Shown: positions 8,708-16,092 of the stretch, piece after piece | Position numbering within the stretch: the first letter of the stretch is position 1 | Layout of the letters: every line of letters starts with the position of its first letter | From: Streptococcus sp. 29892 | GTDB taxonomy: Bacteria; Bacillota; Bacilli; Lactobacillales; Streptococcaceae | Reading direction: 5' to 3' | Assembly: GCF_032594935.1 (NCBI RefSeq) | Contig: NZ_CP118734.1 | Location: 1,578,001 to 1,642,000, forward strand | Length of the DNA: 64,000 nt | Translations under genes and position numbers: made by a program | The notes under the pieces: generated by a model | The model's input: only the letters and a program-made list of their open reading frames with translations | Database searches by the model: none | What the model was told of the DNA's origin: nothing

Positions 8708-9466
8708 CTACTCACCTCGATTCGCCATAAGTGTCAAGGTATCTGAAATCAGCTGATACATTTCCTGACTGGTTCTCTCACCTCGGTATATTTGATTGTA
8801 GAGGATGCCATCCTTGATGAAGAGGACCCGTTTGGCACGACTGGCTGCCGCTGTCGAGTGGGTTACCATCAGAATCGTTTGTCCTTCTTGATTGATTTTT
8901 TCAAAGATATCGAGAAGGGTTGCCGTTGATTTGGAGTCGAGGGCTCCAGTCGGCTCATCCGCTAAGAGGATTTCTGGCTGAGTAATAATGGCACGCGCCA
9001 CCGCAACCCGTTGCTGCTGACCACCCGAAATCTCGTAGGGCATTTTGTCTTGCAAGGTCGCAATTCCCAGGCTATTAAGCGTATGAATGAGTCGCTTGTT
9101 CATCTCATCAATCGGAAAACGGGATAAAACCAGAGGCAAAAGCACATTGTCCTTAACAGAGAGGGTGTCCAAGAGATTGAAATCTTGGAAGACAAAGCCC
9201 AATTTCTCCCGACGAAAGGCTGCCGCTTCCTTGCTCTTGATAGACTGGGTATCCAATCCGTTAAGCAAGACCTGACCCTGCGTTGGCTTATCAAGGGTTG
9301 CCAAAATATTGAGCAAGGTGGATTTTCCAGAACCAGACTCACCCATAATAGCGACATATTCACCCTTTTCCACTGTAAAATGAATATCCTTCAAAGCCTC
9401 AGCCTGACCCGCCTTAAAGCGAGAACTGTATATCTTTTGAACGTGTTGTACATCTAAGAGTGTCAT
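8708..9466 (-). CDS. BceA-type ABC transporter ATP-binding protein
   Basis: A 252-aa ATPase of the LolD/MacB/BceA group. Walker A is GESGSGKST, the Q-loop is VFQDFNLLDTLSV, the signature is SGGQQQRVAVARA, and Walker B is ILLADEPTGALD followed by the His-loop MVTHS. It powers the permease encoded directly downstream. The ATG has a strong AAAAGGAGG ribosome site. It is separated from the upstream kinase gene by about 100 bases that hold a BceR-type binding motif, suggesting that the transporter pair has its own inducible promoter in addition to read-through. Confidence 0.93.
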   Translation of the reverse strand: MTLLDVQHVQKIYSSRFKAGQAEALKDIHFTVEKGEYVAIMGESGSGKSTLLNILATLDKPTQGQVLLNGLDTQSIKSKEAAAFRREKLGFVFQDFNLLDTLSVKDNVLLPLVLSRFPIDEMNKRLIHTLNSLGIATLQDKMPYEISGGQQQRVAVARAIITQPEILLADEPTGALDSKSTATLLDIFEKINQEGQTILMVTHSTAAASRAKRVLFIKDGILYNQIYRGERTSQEMYQLISDTLTLMANRGE

Positions 9467-9548
9467 TACTACAACCTCCTTTTCTTTTTTCTACCCCCAT
9501 TCTAGCTCATCCTCCGACAGTCTGCCATAGCCCTAGCTTTCATTTGCG

Positions 9549-9562
9549 TGACAGTTTTGTAA
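9549..9562 (-). promoter_or_regulatory. BceR-type operator upstream of the ABC transporter genes
   Basis: The minus strand reads TTACA-AAAC-TGTCA, matching the TNACA-N4-TGTNA inverted repeat reported for BceR-like response regulators in Firmicutes. It lies about 83 bases before the ATPase start, in the only long gap of the module. I could not fix the matching -10 box with confidence. Confidence 0.55.
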
Positions 9563-9564
9563 GA

Positions 9565-10545
9565 TTAGTCAAAAATCAACTCCACTTCTTTGATACCGAT
9601 TCGCACCTCTGTCCCCTGACCCACTTTTGATTTTAGCTTTAGGGAATAGCCCAGCTCCGCAGCAATTTTCCGTGAGAGGTAGAGACCCAGCCCCGAAGAT
9701 TGCTGGGTTCTGCGGCCATTGAAACCTGAGAAACCACGCTCAAAGACCCGTTCCAAGTCGCTCTCAGCAATCCCTATTCCTGTATCACGAATGACCAAAT
9801 CATCCCCGTCCAGAAAAATCGAGATGCTTCCCCCCTGACAATACTTGAGGGCATTGGATAAAATTTGTTCTATCAAGAGACCCAGCCAACGCTTGTCTGT
9901 CTTAACGAGCCTATCCAGCTGACCCAAGTCCAAGCTAGTATTGGCCTGAATGAAAAAGAGGGAATATTTCTTGACCAGACTTCTGACCAACTCTTCCAAA
10001 TTGACGGCTTCGATAACCAAATCATCATGAAAGGACTGTAAACGGAGATAGTTCAAGACCAGACCTGTGTATTGCTCAATCTTGAAGAGTTCTGATTCCA
10101 GTTGGTGACGGACTGAACTACTATCTACTTCCTTGGCCAAAAGCTGACTGGCTGCAATTGGTGTTTTCATCTGGTGGGCCCAGAGGGTGTAGTAGTCATC
10201 TAATTCTGTCTGTTCCTGACGCTGTTTTTCAATCAAGAGCTTGTTCTGGACTTCTAGTCGCTCCACCTTCTCCAGTAACAAACGCTCACTGGCTGTCCCA
10301 GTAGCCACTTTTTGACCACGCCAGATTTTTCCAAAGCGGGAAAATTCCCTGATAAAATCCCAGAGGAGGACGAGGAGCCAGCAGATAGTGAGCAAGGTGA
10401 GGGCGTAGAAAACCAGGTTTCTTTGGATGTCAAAGAGCCCACTATAAGCCAGAATGGTCGTGGCAAAAAGACAGTAGCTGACCAGAAATAGCCAACGATG
10501 ACGGAGCCAAGAAGTTAGAAAATCAGGTAACATTTCCTTATTCAT
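9565..10545 (-). CDS. BceS-type intramembrane-sensing histidine kinase
   Basis: A 326-aa sensor kinase with two transmembrane helices (about residues 17-36 and 45-64) joined by a very short outside loop, so it has no real sensor domain. The dimerisation box DDYYTLWAHQMKTPI contains the phospho-acceptor His124. The ATPase domain shows the N-box (EQILSNALKYCQ), G1 (VIRDTGIGI) and G2 (SGLGLYLSRKIA). Such kinases receive their signal from the partner BceAB transporter in the membrane. The gene overlaps the response-regulator gene by 8 bases. Confidence 0.9.
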   Translation of the reverse strand: MNKEMLPDFLTSWLRHRWLFLVSYCLFATTILAYSGLFDIQRNLVFYALTLLTICWLLVLLWDFIREFSRFGKIWRGQKVATGTASERLLLEKVERLEVQNKLLIEKQRQEQTELDDYYTLWAHQMKTPIAASQLLAKEVDSSSVRHQLESELFKIEQYTGLVLNYLRLQSFHDDLVIEAVNLEELVRSLVKKYSLFFIQANTSLDLGQLDRLVKTDKRWLGLLIEQILSNALKYCQGGSISIFLDGDDLVIRDTGIGIAESDLERVFERGFSGFNGRRTQQSSGLGLYLSRKIAAELGYSLKLKSKVGQGTEVRIGIKEVELIFD

Positions 10546-11221
10546 GTGTCCACACCAGGCCGTAGCCTACTCCTTTCTTGGTCATGATTAAGTCAGGCAG
10601 GCCCAGCTCTGCCAATTTTTTACGCAGGCGAGCGATGTTAACCGACAAAGTATTGTCATCCACAAAAATATCACTATTCCAGAGTTCTCTCATCAACTCC
10701 TCGCGGCTGACTACTTCCTTACCATGTTCAAATAAAACGCGTAAAATCTGAAATTCATTTCGGGTCAATTCCTCTACAGCCTGTCCATAGGACACCTGCA
10801 TGGTCTTTAGGTCTAGGGAAATCTCCTCAAACCAGAGTACACTTTGTTCTCCGACAAAGTCATAGGTTCTTCTGAGAAGCCCCTGTATTTTAGCCAAAAG
10901 CACCGTCATTTCAAAGGGCTTGGTCACATAGTCATCCGCCCCCATATTGATTGCCATGACAATGTCCATGGGCTGGTCATGGGAAGACAGAAACATAATG
11001 GGCACACGGGATGTCTTGCGAATTTCCTGACACCAGTAATAGCCATTGAAAAACGGCAGACCAATATCCAGCAAAATCAAATGGGGCTGAAAATCGCTTA
11101 TTTGGTCCAACACCGTCTGAAAATCTTGGACCTCTTGAACCTGATAACCCCAGTTTGTAAGATTCTTAGCAACTAATTGACTAATAATTCGGTCATCCTC
11201 AACCAGAAGAATTCTCTGCAT
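10538..11221 (-). CDS. BceR-type OmpR-family response regulator
   Basis: A 227-aa regulator. The receiver domain has acidic Asp9-Asp10, phospho-acceptor Asp52 in LILLDIGLP, and the conserved Lys in DDYVTKPFE. The C-terminal winged helix contains LTRNEFQILRVLFEHGKEVVSREELMRELW and the DNA-contacting VDDNTLSVNIARLRKKL. It should activate the ABC genes downstream through the TNACA-N4-TGTNA box at 9549-9562. First gene of the module, transcribed away from the DUF2974 gene. Confidence 0.92.
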   Translation of the reverse strand: MQRILLVEDDRIISQLVAKNLTNWGYQVQEVQDFQTVLDQISDFQPHLILLDIGLPFFNGYYWCQEIRKTSRVPIMFLSSHDQPMDIVMAINMGADDYVTKPFEMTVLLAKIQGLLRRTYDFVGEQSVLWFEEISLDLKTMQVSYGQAVEELTRNEFQILRVLFEHGKEVVSREELMRELWNSDIFVDDNTLSVNIARLRKKLAELGLPDLIMTKKGVGYGLVWTHE

Positions 11222-11252
11222 AACATTTTCCCTCTCTTACTATATACTATTT

Positions 11253-11258
11253 ATTATA
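11253..11258 (-). promoter_or_regulatory. -10 box of the regulator-kinase operon
   Basis: A perfect TATAAT on the minus strand lies about 32 bases before the response-regulator start. The region 17 bases upstream is only weakly -35-like, which would fit a regulated promoter. Confidence 0.4.
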
Positions 11259-11307
11259 GCCTAAATTTCAGTAAAAAAGGGGGATTTTCTACATTTCCAA
11301 CCCAGAT

Positions 11308-11336
11308 TTGTCTTTCCACACATATTTCGTTATACT
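11308..11336 (+). promoter_or_regulatory. promoter of the DUF2974 gene
   Basis: TTGTCT (11308-11313) and TATACT (11331-11336) with a 17-base spacer, 20 bases before the ATG at 11357. An AAAGG ribosome site follows. Confidence 0.75.
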
Positions 11337-11356
11337 AGAAAAAAGAAAGGATTGCC

Positions 11357-12550
11357 ATGCCGAATTTACTCAACTACATTGAAGATACCCAATATGACAG
11401 CTTTTACGACCAGCCCCTCAACAAACTGGACATTTTGGCCCTGACCGAGCTTTCCTACCTCCCTTTTGACAGACTGGTTCCCGCTTCCTTTACAGAAACT
11501 GGCATCCGGCTGGACCATCTGGCAGAGCAGTTTGAGGCCACCTATCAGAATGATTTCCCACCCTTTTCTATGGTGACCAAAAACCGCCTAGCCTTATTTG
11601 CCCTTCTAGCCAAATCCATACGCTTCAAGTCTATCAAGGCATTTGGCTTCGTTGACGACTATCAGTTGGACCAAGAACAACAATTCTCCGCTATCAGCTA
11701 TCGCCTAGATAGACAGACCATCTTGACAGCTTTTCGTGGGACTGATGACACTATCATCGGTTGGAAGGAAGACTTCCACATGACCTATATGGATGAAATT
11801 CCTGCCCAGCGTTCTGCAGGTGTTTATCTGGAGAACATAATGTCTAGTCAAATAGGGAATTTCTATGTATCAGGACATTCCAAAGGTGGAAATTTAGCCC
11901 TTTATGCTGCTAGCCAGCAAGCTCCTGAGTTGCAAGAACGCATCCTTGCTATTTACTCCTTTGACGCACCCGGGCTCCATAAAAAACATTTAGATGCCCC
12001 TGGCTACAGAAACATCCAAGACCGTATCCACCCTATCATTCCTCAAAATTCTATTGTAGGAATGATGTTGGAAACACCTAAAAACGCCCAAATCGTACAA
12101 AGTAATACCCTCGGTATCTTACAACACATCAGCTTTTCCTGGGAAATCGAGGGACAGGATTTCAAGTCAGCCCCCACCCTGACCAATGACAGCCTCCAAA
12201 CCGACCAAACCCTAAAAGCCTGGACTGCCAGCCTGACGGATGAAGAATTAAAAGAATTCTTTGACCTCTTTTTTGGTATTTTCATTCAGGCAGGTATTGA
12301 GCGTTTCAGCGACATAACTGTCAATCCCCTACAAAAATTACAGGAAATGGACCGATTAAGGAAAGAATTTTCTCCTCAAGAAGCTGAAATGATGGACAAA
12401 CTCATTCGGCTACTCTTCGATACACGCTACCAAATATGGAAAGAGCATGTTAACACCTCCATTCCAAGTCCAGACATTTCTCTGCCAGACTGGCGCAAAC
12501 TCTTCCAATTGGATCATTCAGATAACTCAAAAACTAGCTCAGGTGACTGA
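11357..12550 (+). CDS. DUF2974 (Mbeg1-like) alpha/beta-hydrolase
   Basis: A 397-aa cytoplasmic protein of the DUF2974 family. It has a lipase-like alpha/beta-hydrolase core with TAFRGTDDTIIGWKEDF (an oxyanion-type segment, residues 124-140) and the nucleophile elbow VSGHSKGGN with Ser175. A probable acid and His lie further on (YSFDAPG near 210; IPQNSIVGMML). The substrate is not known; the family is wide-spread in Firmicutes. Its end and the end of the convergent aminotransferase gene share a terminator hairpin. Confidence 0.8.
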   Translation: MPNLLNYIEDTQYDSFYDQPLNKLDILALTELSYLPFDRLVPASFTETGIRLDHLAEQFEATYQNDFPPFSMVTKNRLALFALLAKSIRFKSIKAFGFVDDYQLDQEQQFSAISYRLDRQTILTAFRGTDDTIIGWKEDFHMTYMDEIPAQRSAGVYLENIMSSQIGNFYVSGHSKGGNLALYAASQQAPELQERILAIYSFDAPGLHKKHLDAPGYRNIQDRIHPIIPQNSIVGMMLETPKNAQIVQSNTLGILQHISFSWEIEGQDFKSAPTLTNDSLQTDQTLKAWTASLTDEELKEFFDLFFGIFIQAGIERFSDITVNPLQKLQEMDRLRKEFSPQEAEMMDKLIRLLFDTRYQIWKEHVNTSIPSPDISLPDWRKLFQLDHSDNSKTSSGD

Positions 12551-12561
12551 ACTAGTTTTTG
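12528..12561. terminator. bidirectional terminator shared by two convergent genes
   Basis: The 10-bp stem CAAAAACTAG / CTAGTTTTTG with a 14-base loop spans the last codons of both genes. T-rich stem ends face both ways. Confidence 0.65.
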
Positions 12562-13676
12562 TTATCGAATCTTCTTAAAAATTGAGATAGCTTTTCCAAG
12601 CCCTTAATTAAGGTTACTTTTTCACAGGCATAGCCCAGACGGACATAGCCATCACGATCAAACCGATTGCCAGGTACTAGAAGAACACCATGTTCTTGCA
12701 AGAGTTGCAAGCAAAATTCTTCCATAGGCATATCCACTGCAATCTTGACAAAGCTTGTAGATACGACCGCTGGTCGAATATAGGAAACCAAGGGTTCCTT
12801 CTCAATCCATTGGTCCAAAATTGCTAAATTCTCTTCTAAAATGCGCCGATTTCTCTTCAAAATCTCTTGGCGAGATGCCAGCGCGAGTTGGGCCACCATG
12901 TCATCAAAGACACCTGCACAAATCATAGTGTAGTCCCGATAATCTCTCAATATATCTGTCACTTCAAGATTGGCTGCCACCCAGCCGACACGAATACCTG
13001 GCAGAGAATAGGTCTTAGACAGACTATTAACCGCAATACCCCTGTCATAGACATCAATAATAGACGGCACATCCAGTCCAGAAAAAGAACGATAGACTTC
13101 ATCCGAGAGTATGTAAGCTCCAACTTCACCAGCAATTTCCGCCAATTCTTCCAAATAAGCCCTATCCATGACTGCACCAGTTGGATTATTGGCATTATTG
13201 ATGCAAATCATCTTAGTGTTAGGACGGATGAGCTGACGCAGTTTTTCCAAGTCTGGTAACCAGCCATGCTCTTCCTCAATCTGCCACAAATCTACTTCTG
13301 CTCCTAAGGACTTTGGAATATCGTAGAGTTGTTGGTAGGTCGGGTAGAGAGAAATGACGTGGTCACCTGGCTCAATCAAACTGTAAAGAACTAACAAGTT
13401 GGCCCCTGTTGCCCCATTGGTTTGGAGAATTTGTTCGGGACTGACCTGTTCGTAGAGCTGGCTGACAGCCTCTTTAAATGCTGGCGAGCCTTCTATCCAG
13501 CCATAGTTGAGCTTGGTGCCCTGCAATTTTTTATAAAAATCCTCAGGATTGGTACCCGACAAGGCGAATAATTCATCTAAGGTTAAGGCAGAAATGGACA
13601 CTCCTGCAATGTCATAAGTGGCGCTGGTTTCGTGGACATTTAGCCACTCCTCAACACCGAAACGTGGTAATTTCAT
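12552..13676 (-). CDS. class I/II PLP-dependent aminotransferase
   Basis: A 374-aa fold-type I aminotransferase. NANNPTGA (residues 161-168) binds the cofactor phosphate side, Asp192 in ILSDEVYRS pairs with the pyridine nitrogen and Lys221 in SLSKTYSLPG forms the Schiff base; RVGW follows. The N-terminal region LPRFGVEEWLN and the NYGW-IEGSPAFKEAV segment resemble the capreomycidine-synthase/VioD-like group of aminotransferases, but the substrate here is unknown. It stands alone between an extended -10 promoter and a shared terminator. Confidence 0.85.
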   Translation of the reverse strand: MKLPRFGVEEWLNVHETSATYDIAGVSISALTLDELFALSGTNPEDFYKKLQGTKLNYGWIEGSPAFKEAVSQLYEQVSPEQILQTNGATGANLLVLYSLIEPGDHVISLYPTYQQLYDIPKSLGAEVDLWQIEEEHGWLPDLEKLRQLIRPNTKMICINNANNPTGAVMDRAYLEELAEIAGEVGAYILSDEVYRSFSGLDVPSIIDVYDRGIAVNSLSKTYSLPGIRVGWVAANLEVTDILRDYRDYTMICAGVFDDMVAQLALASRQEILKRNRRILEENLAILDQWIEKEPLVSYIRPAVVSTSFVKIAVDMPMEEFCLQLLQEHGVLLVPGNRFDRDGYVRLGYACEKVTLIKGLEKLSQFLRRFDNKN

Positions 13677-13708
13677 TTTTATTCCAACTTCATTTTTTTA
13701 CTGTCTAT

Positions 13709-13717
13709 ATTGTACCA
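13709..13717 (-). promoter_or_regulatory. extended -10 promoter of the aminotransferase gene
   Basis: The minus strand reads TGGTACAAT (TACAAT at plus 13709-13714), about 33 bases before the start. No good -35 box stands 17 bases further up. Confidence 0.45.
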
Positions 13718-13739
13718 CATTCTCACATAAAACGTATAA

Positions 13740-14212
13740 ATATTCAAAAAAACCAATTTCTTCTAAGTAAAAGAATAGATGATAAACTAGTGATAAAATA
13801 GGATTTTCGCGGGAACCGAATCTGTACAACTTGTAGGCAAAATACAAACATGAGATAAATGACGCAAATCAAAACATCTCAAATCTTCTATCCGACATTA
13901 GAGAGCCCTCCAAGAAAACAAATTCCCAAGGCAACTGGTCCCTCCTATTTTACATTGAAATAGGCAATAAAGGATTATTTCCATCCTGCCTGACATCCAT
14001 ATGTAGTCGCTAACTAAAACCAAGCCCAATATTCACCGTAAATAGGATGGAAAGAGAGACGATAAAAAAAAAGGATAAGCATAGAACAAGCTAGAGAAGA
14101 TAGGCAAACACCAAGAAGGCATATACAAATTTTTTCATGACCAACCTTCCTATTCATTTGTTACCTTAAGTATTTTGGCATATATTTCATTTCAATCACA
14201 GAACAAAACATT
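13740..14212. other. long gap with a degenerate minus-strand membrane-protein remnant
   Basis: About 470 bases with no intact gene. On the minus strand a good ribosome site (AGGAAGG) precedes ATG at 14136-14138 and a frame MKKFVYAFLVFAYLL that stops at a TAG (14091-14093). Reading on in the same frame gives another hydrophobic stretch (LVLCLSFFFIVSLSILFTV) and then stops. This looks like the start of a small membrane or secreted protein with a nonsense mutation. A CCTATTT/AAATAGG hairpin lies at 13944-13964. I see nothing else here. Confidence 0.35.
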
Positions 14213-15292
14213 CTACTCTGACAGTTGACTTTCCGACTCAATTGCCGCCAAGAGTTTGCTATAATAACCCTGCTCATCAGCCAAGAGCGGGCTGTTGGGT
14301 AGCATTTTTTTAGCCTGAGCCAGTGATTTCTTCAAAGCCTTGTTATCTTTCGTAATTCGCTGATGGTAGAGAGCCGCAATGACTTGGTAATTCCCCATAG
14401 GGTACTTGAGCAGGGACTTGACTTGCTTGTCCTGCCCCAACTCCCTAGCTTCATCTTCCAACCCCTGCAAGATATAAACTTCCAACAAAATAAGCTTGCT
14501 TGCTTTGATAATGTAATCATTATCTGATGTGGCGATCAATTGTTCCAAGCGCTCTTGAGCTTGTCGATACTCTCCCTTAAAAATCAAGAATTCTGTCCAG
14601 TTGAGGTAATGTGTTTGTGGCAAATGACCAGGCAAGATTGGGAGCTCCAAAATAAAATCACTCAAGTTAGCCGCAGTCGGATCCACCAATGCTTGAGCTG
14701 TATGACGAAGGGCATGATAGGTCAGCCGACTGTAGGCAGGGTGAGCACGCAATTCTTGTATCTTAGCACCATCCAAGAAACCAGAGGGGTTGGCATTGAG
14801 AATGAATAAAGATAGATTGAGAAGAATTTGCGATAATGGTAGCCCCCACTTCCCCGTCAAAACTCCCATCAAAGCAGAAAGCAAGACTAGAACAAGATGA
14901 ACAATCAGGCCACCTGCAAACATCAAAATTGCCCGAGGGTCATTCTCATCTTTTTTGACCCCGATATACTGAGCAGCTGCCCCTTGCACAATCACGGTTT
15001 TCTTCCATTTCCAGCCCTGGTCAGTCTTGACCAACAAGCGATTACCCAAGCCAAGTGCCACCAAATCAAAACCTGTCAACCAACCAAAGAAGGCATGCCC
15101 CAATTCATGGAGAATGAGAGTCAGGTAAAAACTACCTAGAAACCAGACATAACCTAGACCAAACACCCACAATCCATGGAAGGAATCATTTTCTGGTAAC
15201 AGCTGAGCCATCCCATAAGTCGAATACATGGCACTCGCGAAACCACAAAGAACAGAAACACCTATAACAAACCAATTCCACACTTTTTTCAT
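14213..15292 (-). CDS. M50-like membrane metalloprotease with helical C-terminal repeats
   Basis: A 359-aa membrane protein. A first helix (about residues 5-25) is followed by a second that carries the zinc motif HELGH (residues 62-66), and later by NPSGFLDGAKI, which resembles the third ligand motif (x-x-x-LDG) of site-2-type M50 proteases. Hydrophobic helices continue to about residue 185. The C-terminal 150 residues are soluble and helical with TPR-like patterns (LNWTEFLIFKGEYRQAQERLEQLI). The start at 15292 has GGAGG six bases upstream; an upstream ATG at 15322 has none. The substrate is unknown. Confidence 0.75.
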   Translation of the reverse strand: MKKVWNWFVIGVSVLCGFASAMYSTYGMAQLLPENDSFHGLWVFGLGYVWFLGSFYLTLILHELGHAFFGWLTGFDLVALGLGNRLLVKTDQGWKWKKTVIVQGAAAQYIGVKKDENDPRAILMFAGGLIVHLVLVLLSALMGVLTGKWGLPLSQILLNLSLFILNANPSGFLDGAKIQELRAHPAYSRLTYHALRHTAQALVDPTAANLSDFILELPILPGHLPQTHYLNWTEFLIFKGEYRQAQERLEQLIATSDNDYIIKASKLILLEVYILQGLEDEARELGQDKQVKSLLKYPMGNYQVIAALYHQRITKDNKALKKSLAQAKKMLPNSPLLADEQGYYSKLLAAIESESQLSE

Positions 15293-15310
15293 AGCAAACC
15301 TCCGTTTTAT

Positions 15311-15316
15311 ATAGTA
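15311..15316 (-). promoter_or_regulatory. -10 box of the M50-like gene
   Basis: The minus strand has TATACT about 20 bases before the start codon (plus AGTATA at 15313-15318), right after the large hairpin at 15320-15352. The -35 box would lie inside the hairpin. Confidence 0.35.
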
Positions 15317-15319
15317 TAA

Positions 15320-15360
15320 CAAGCAAAGACTAGGAAACCTAGTCTTTGCTTGTTTTTTTT
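15320..15360 (+). terminator. strong hairpin with plus-strand T-run
   Basis: A perfect 15-bp stem (CAAGCAAAGACTAGG / CCTAGTCTTTGCTTG, loop AAA) is followed on the plus strand by eight T. On the minus strand, the direction of both neighbouring genes, it is followed by TTATAC and not by a T-run. It may stop antisense transcription or act as a weak terminator for the glyS-DUF896 transcript. Confidence 0.55.
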
Positions 15361-15373
15361 AGCAACCTTATTC

Positions 15374-15631
15374 TTAGGAATTAGGGTCGTCCAAGCTACG
15401 TCCGTGCAAGCCTTTTTCACGTTGGACTTGACGGAGTTTTTCAGGCGTCACATCATTGCCATCCTCATCGACGACCTTGATACCTTCGACATGGGCACGC
15501 ACACTACGGCGGTAGCCCTCGATGTACTCCTCACGAAGAGCCGCTTGTTCCTGCAACTCCGCTTCTGTCAAACCCTCCGCCTTTTTCTTGCGGGCCAGTT
15601 CGTTAATGCGATCGATTTTTGCTTGTTCCAT
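15374..15631 (-). CDS. DUF896 family protein
   Basis: An 85-aa helical-hairpin protein: [38 protein letters not shown] is the DUF896 (YnzC/UPF0291) signature, followed by a tail [20 protein letters not shown]. YnzC-type proteins are small SOS- or growth-linked proteins of Firmicutes with no fixed activity. It is the last gene of the run starting with the glycine T-box. Confidence 0.9.
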   Translation of the reverse strand: MEQAKIDRINELARKKKAEGLTEAELQEQAALREEYIEGYRRSVRAHVEGIKVVDEDGNDVTPEKLRQVQREKGLHGRSLDDPNS

Positions 15632-15649
15632 AATAACTCCTTTTATCTC

Positions 15650-16087
15650 TTAAAACACGGTCCACTTCCCTTGATTGTCCGGTAAATACGCTTCCTGTGG
15701 CATCAGAGGATTATAGGCAATTCTCACCACATCAACATTCTCTAATTGTCTTTTGCCTGTATAACTAACCGGAATTGGACCTAACTTAATAACTTCACCT
15801 ATCTTATAAATTATAACATCATAAATTTCATAGGTTTTTCCATCCACATCATAAGCATAAACATAGACATAATTCTTCTTAAAACGTAGTTGCCTCATAA
15901 AACGCCCTTGCGTTTCAGCAGTACAAAGTTTCTGTTTGGACTTTTTGCGAATAGCAGGTTTAGCATTACCCTTTTCTATCTTAGATGTTCGCCACATCCA
16001 ACGAATAAGGAATACTATAAAAACAATCATCGCCAAAGCTTGCAAAGGAATGATAACATACAACTCTATAATTCTGAAAAGAGACAT
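15650..16087 (-). CDS. unrecognised single-helix membrane protein
   Basis: A 145-aa product. An N-terminal transmembrane helix (about residues 8-30, ELYVIIPLQALAMIVFIVFLIRW) is followed by a basic linker and a beta-rich domain with YAYDVDGKTYEIYDVI, IPVSYTGKRQ and VRIAYNPLMPQEAYLPD. The last part resembles DUF3592-like domains, in which a value is checked at a membrane-proximal beta fold, but I cannot name a family firmly. It starts 5 bases after the glyS stop, so it is very likely co-transcribed. Confidence 0.65.
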   Translation of the reverse strand: MSLFRIIELYVIIPLQALAMIVFIVFLIRWMWRTSKIEKGNAKPAIRKKSKQKLCTAETQGRFMRQLRFKKNYVYVYAYDVDGKTYEIYDVIIYKIGEVIKLGPIPVSYTGKRQLENVDVVRIAYNPLMPQEAYLPDNQGKWTVF

Positions 16088-16092
16088 ACTAC

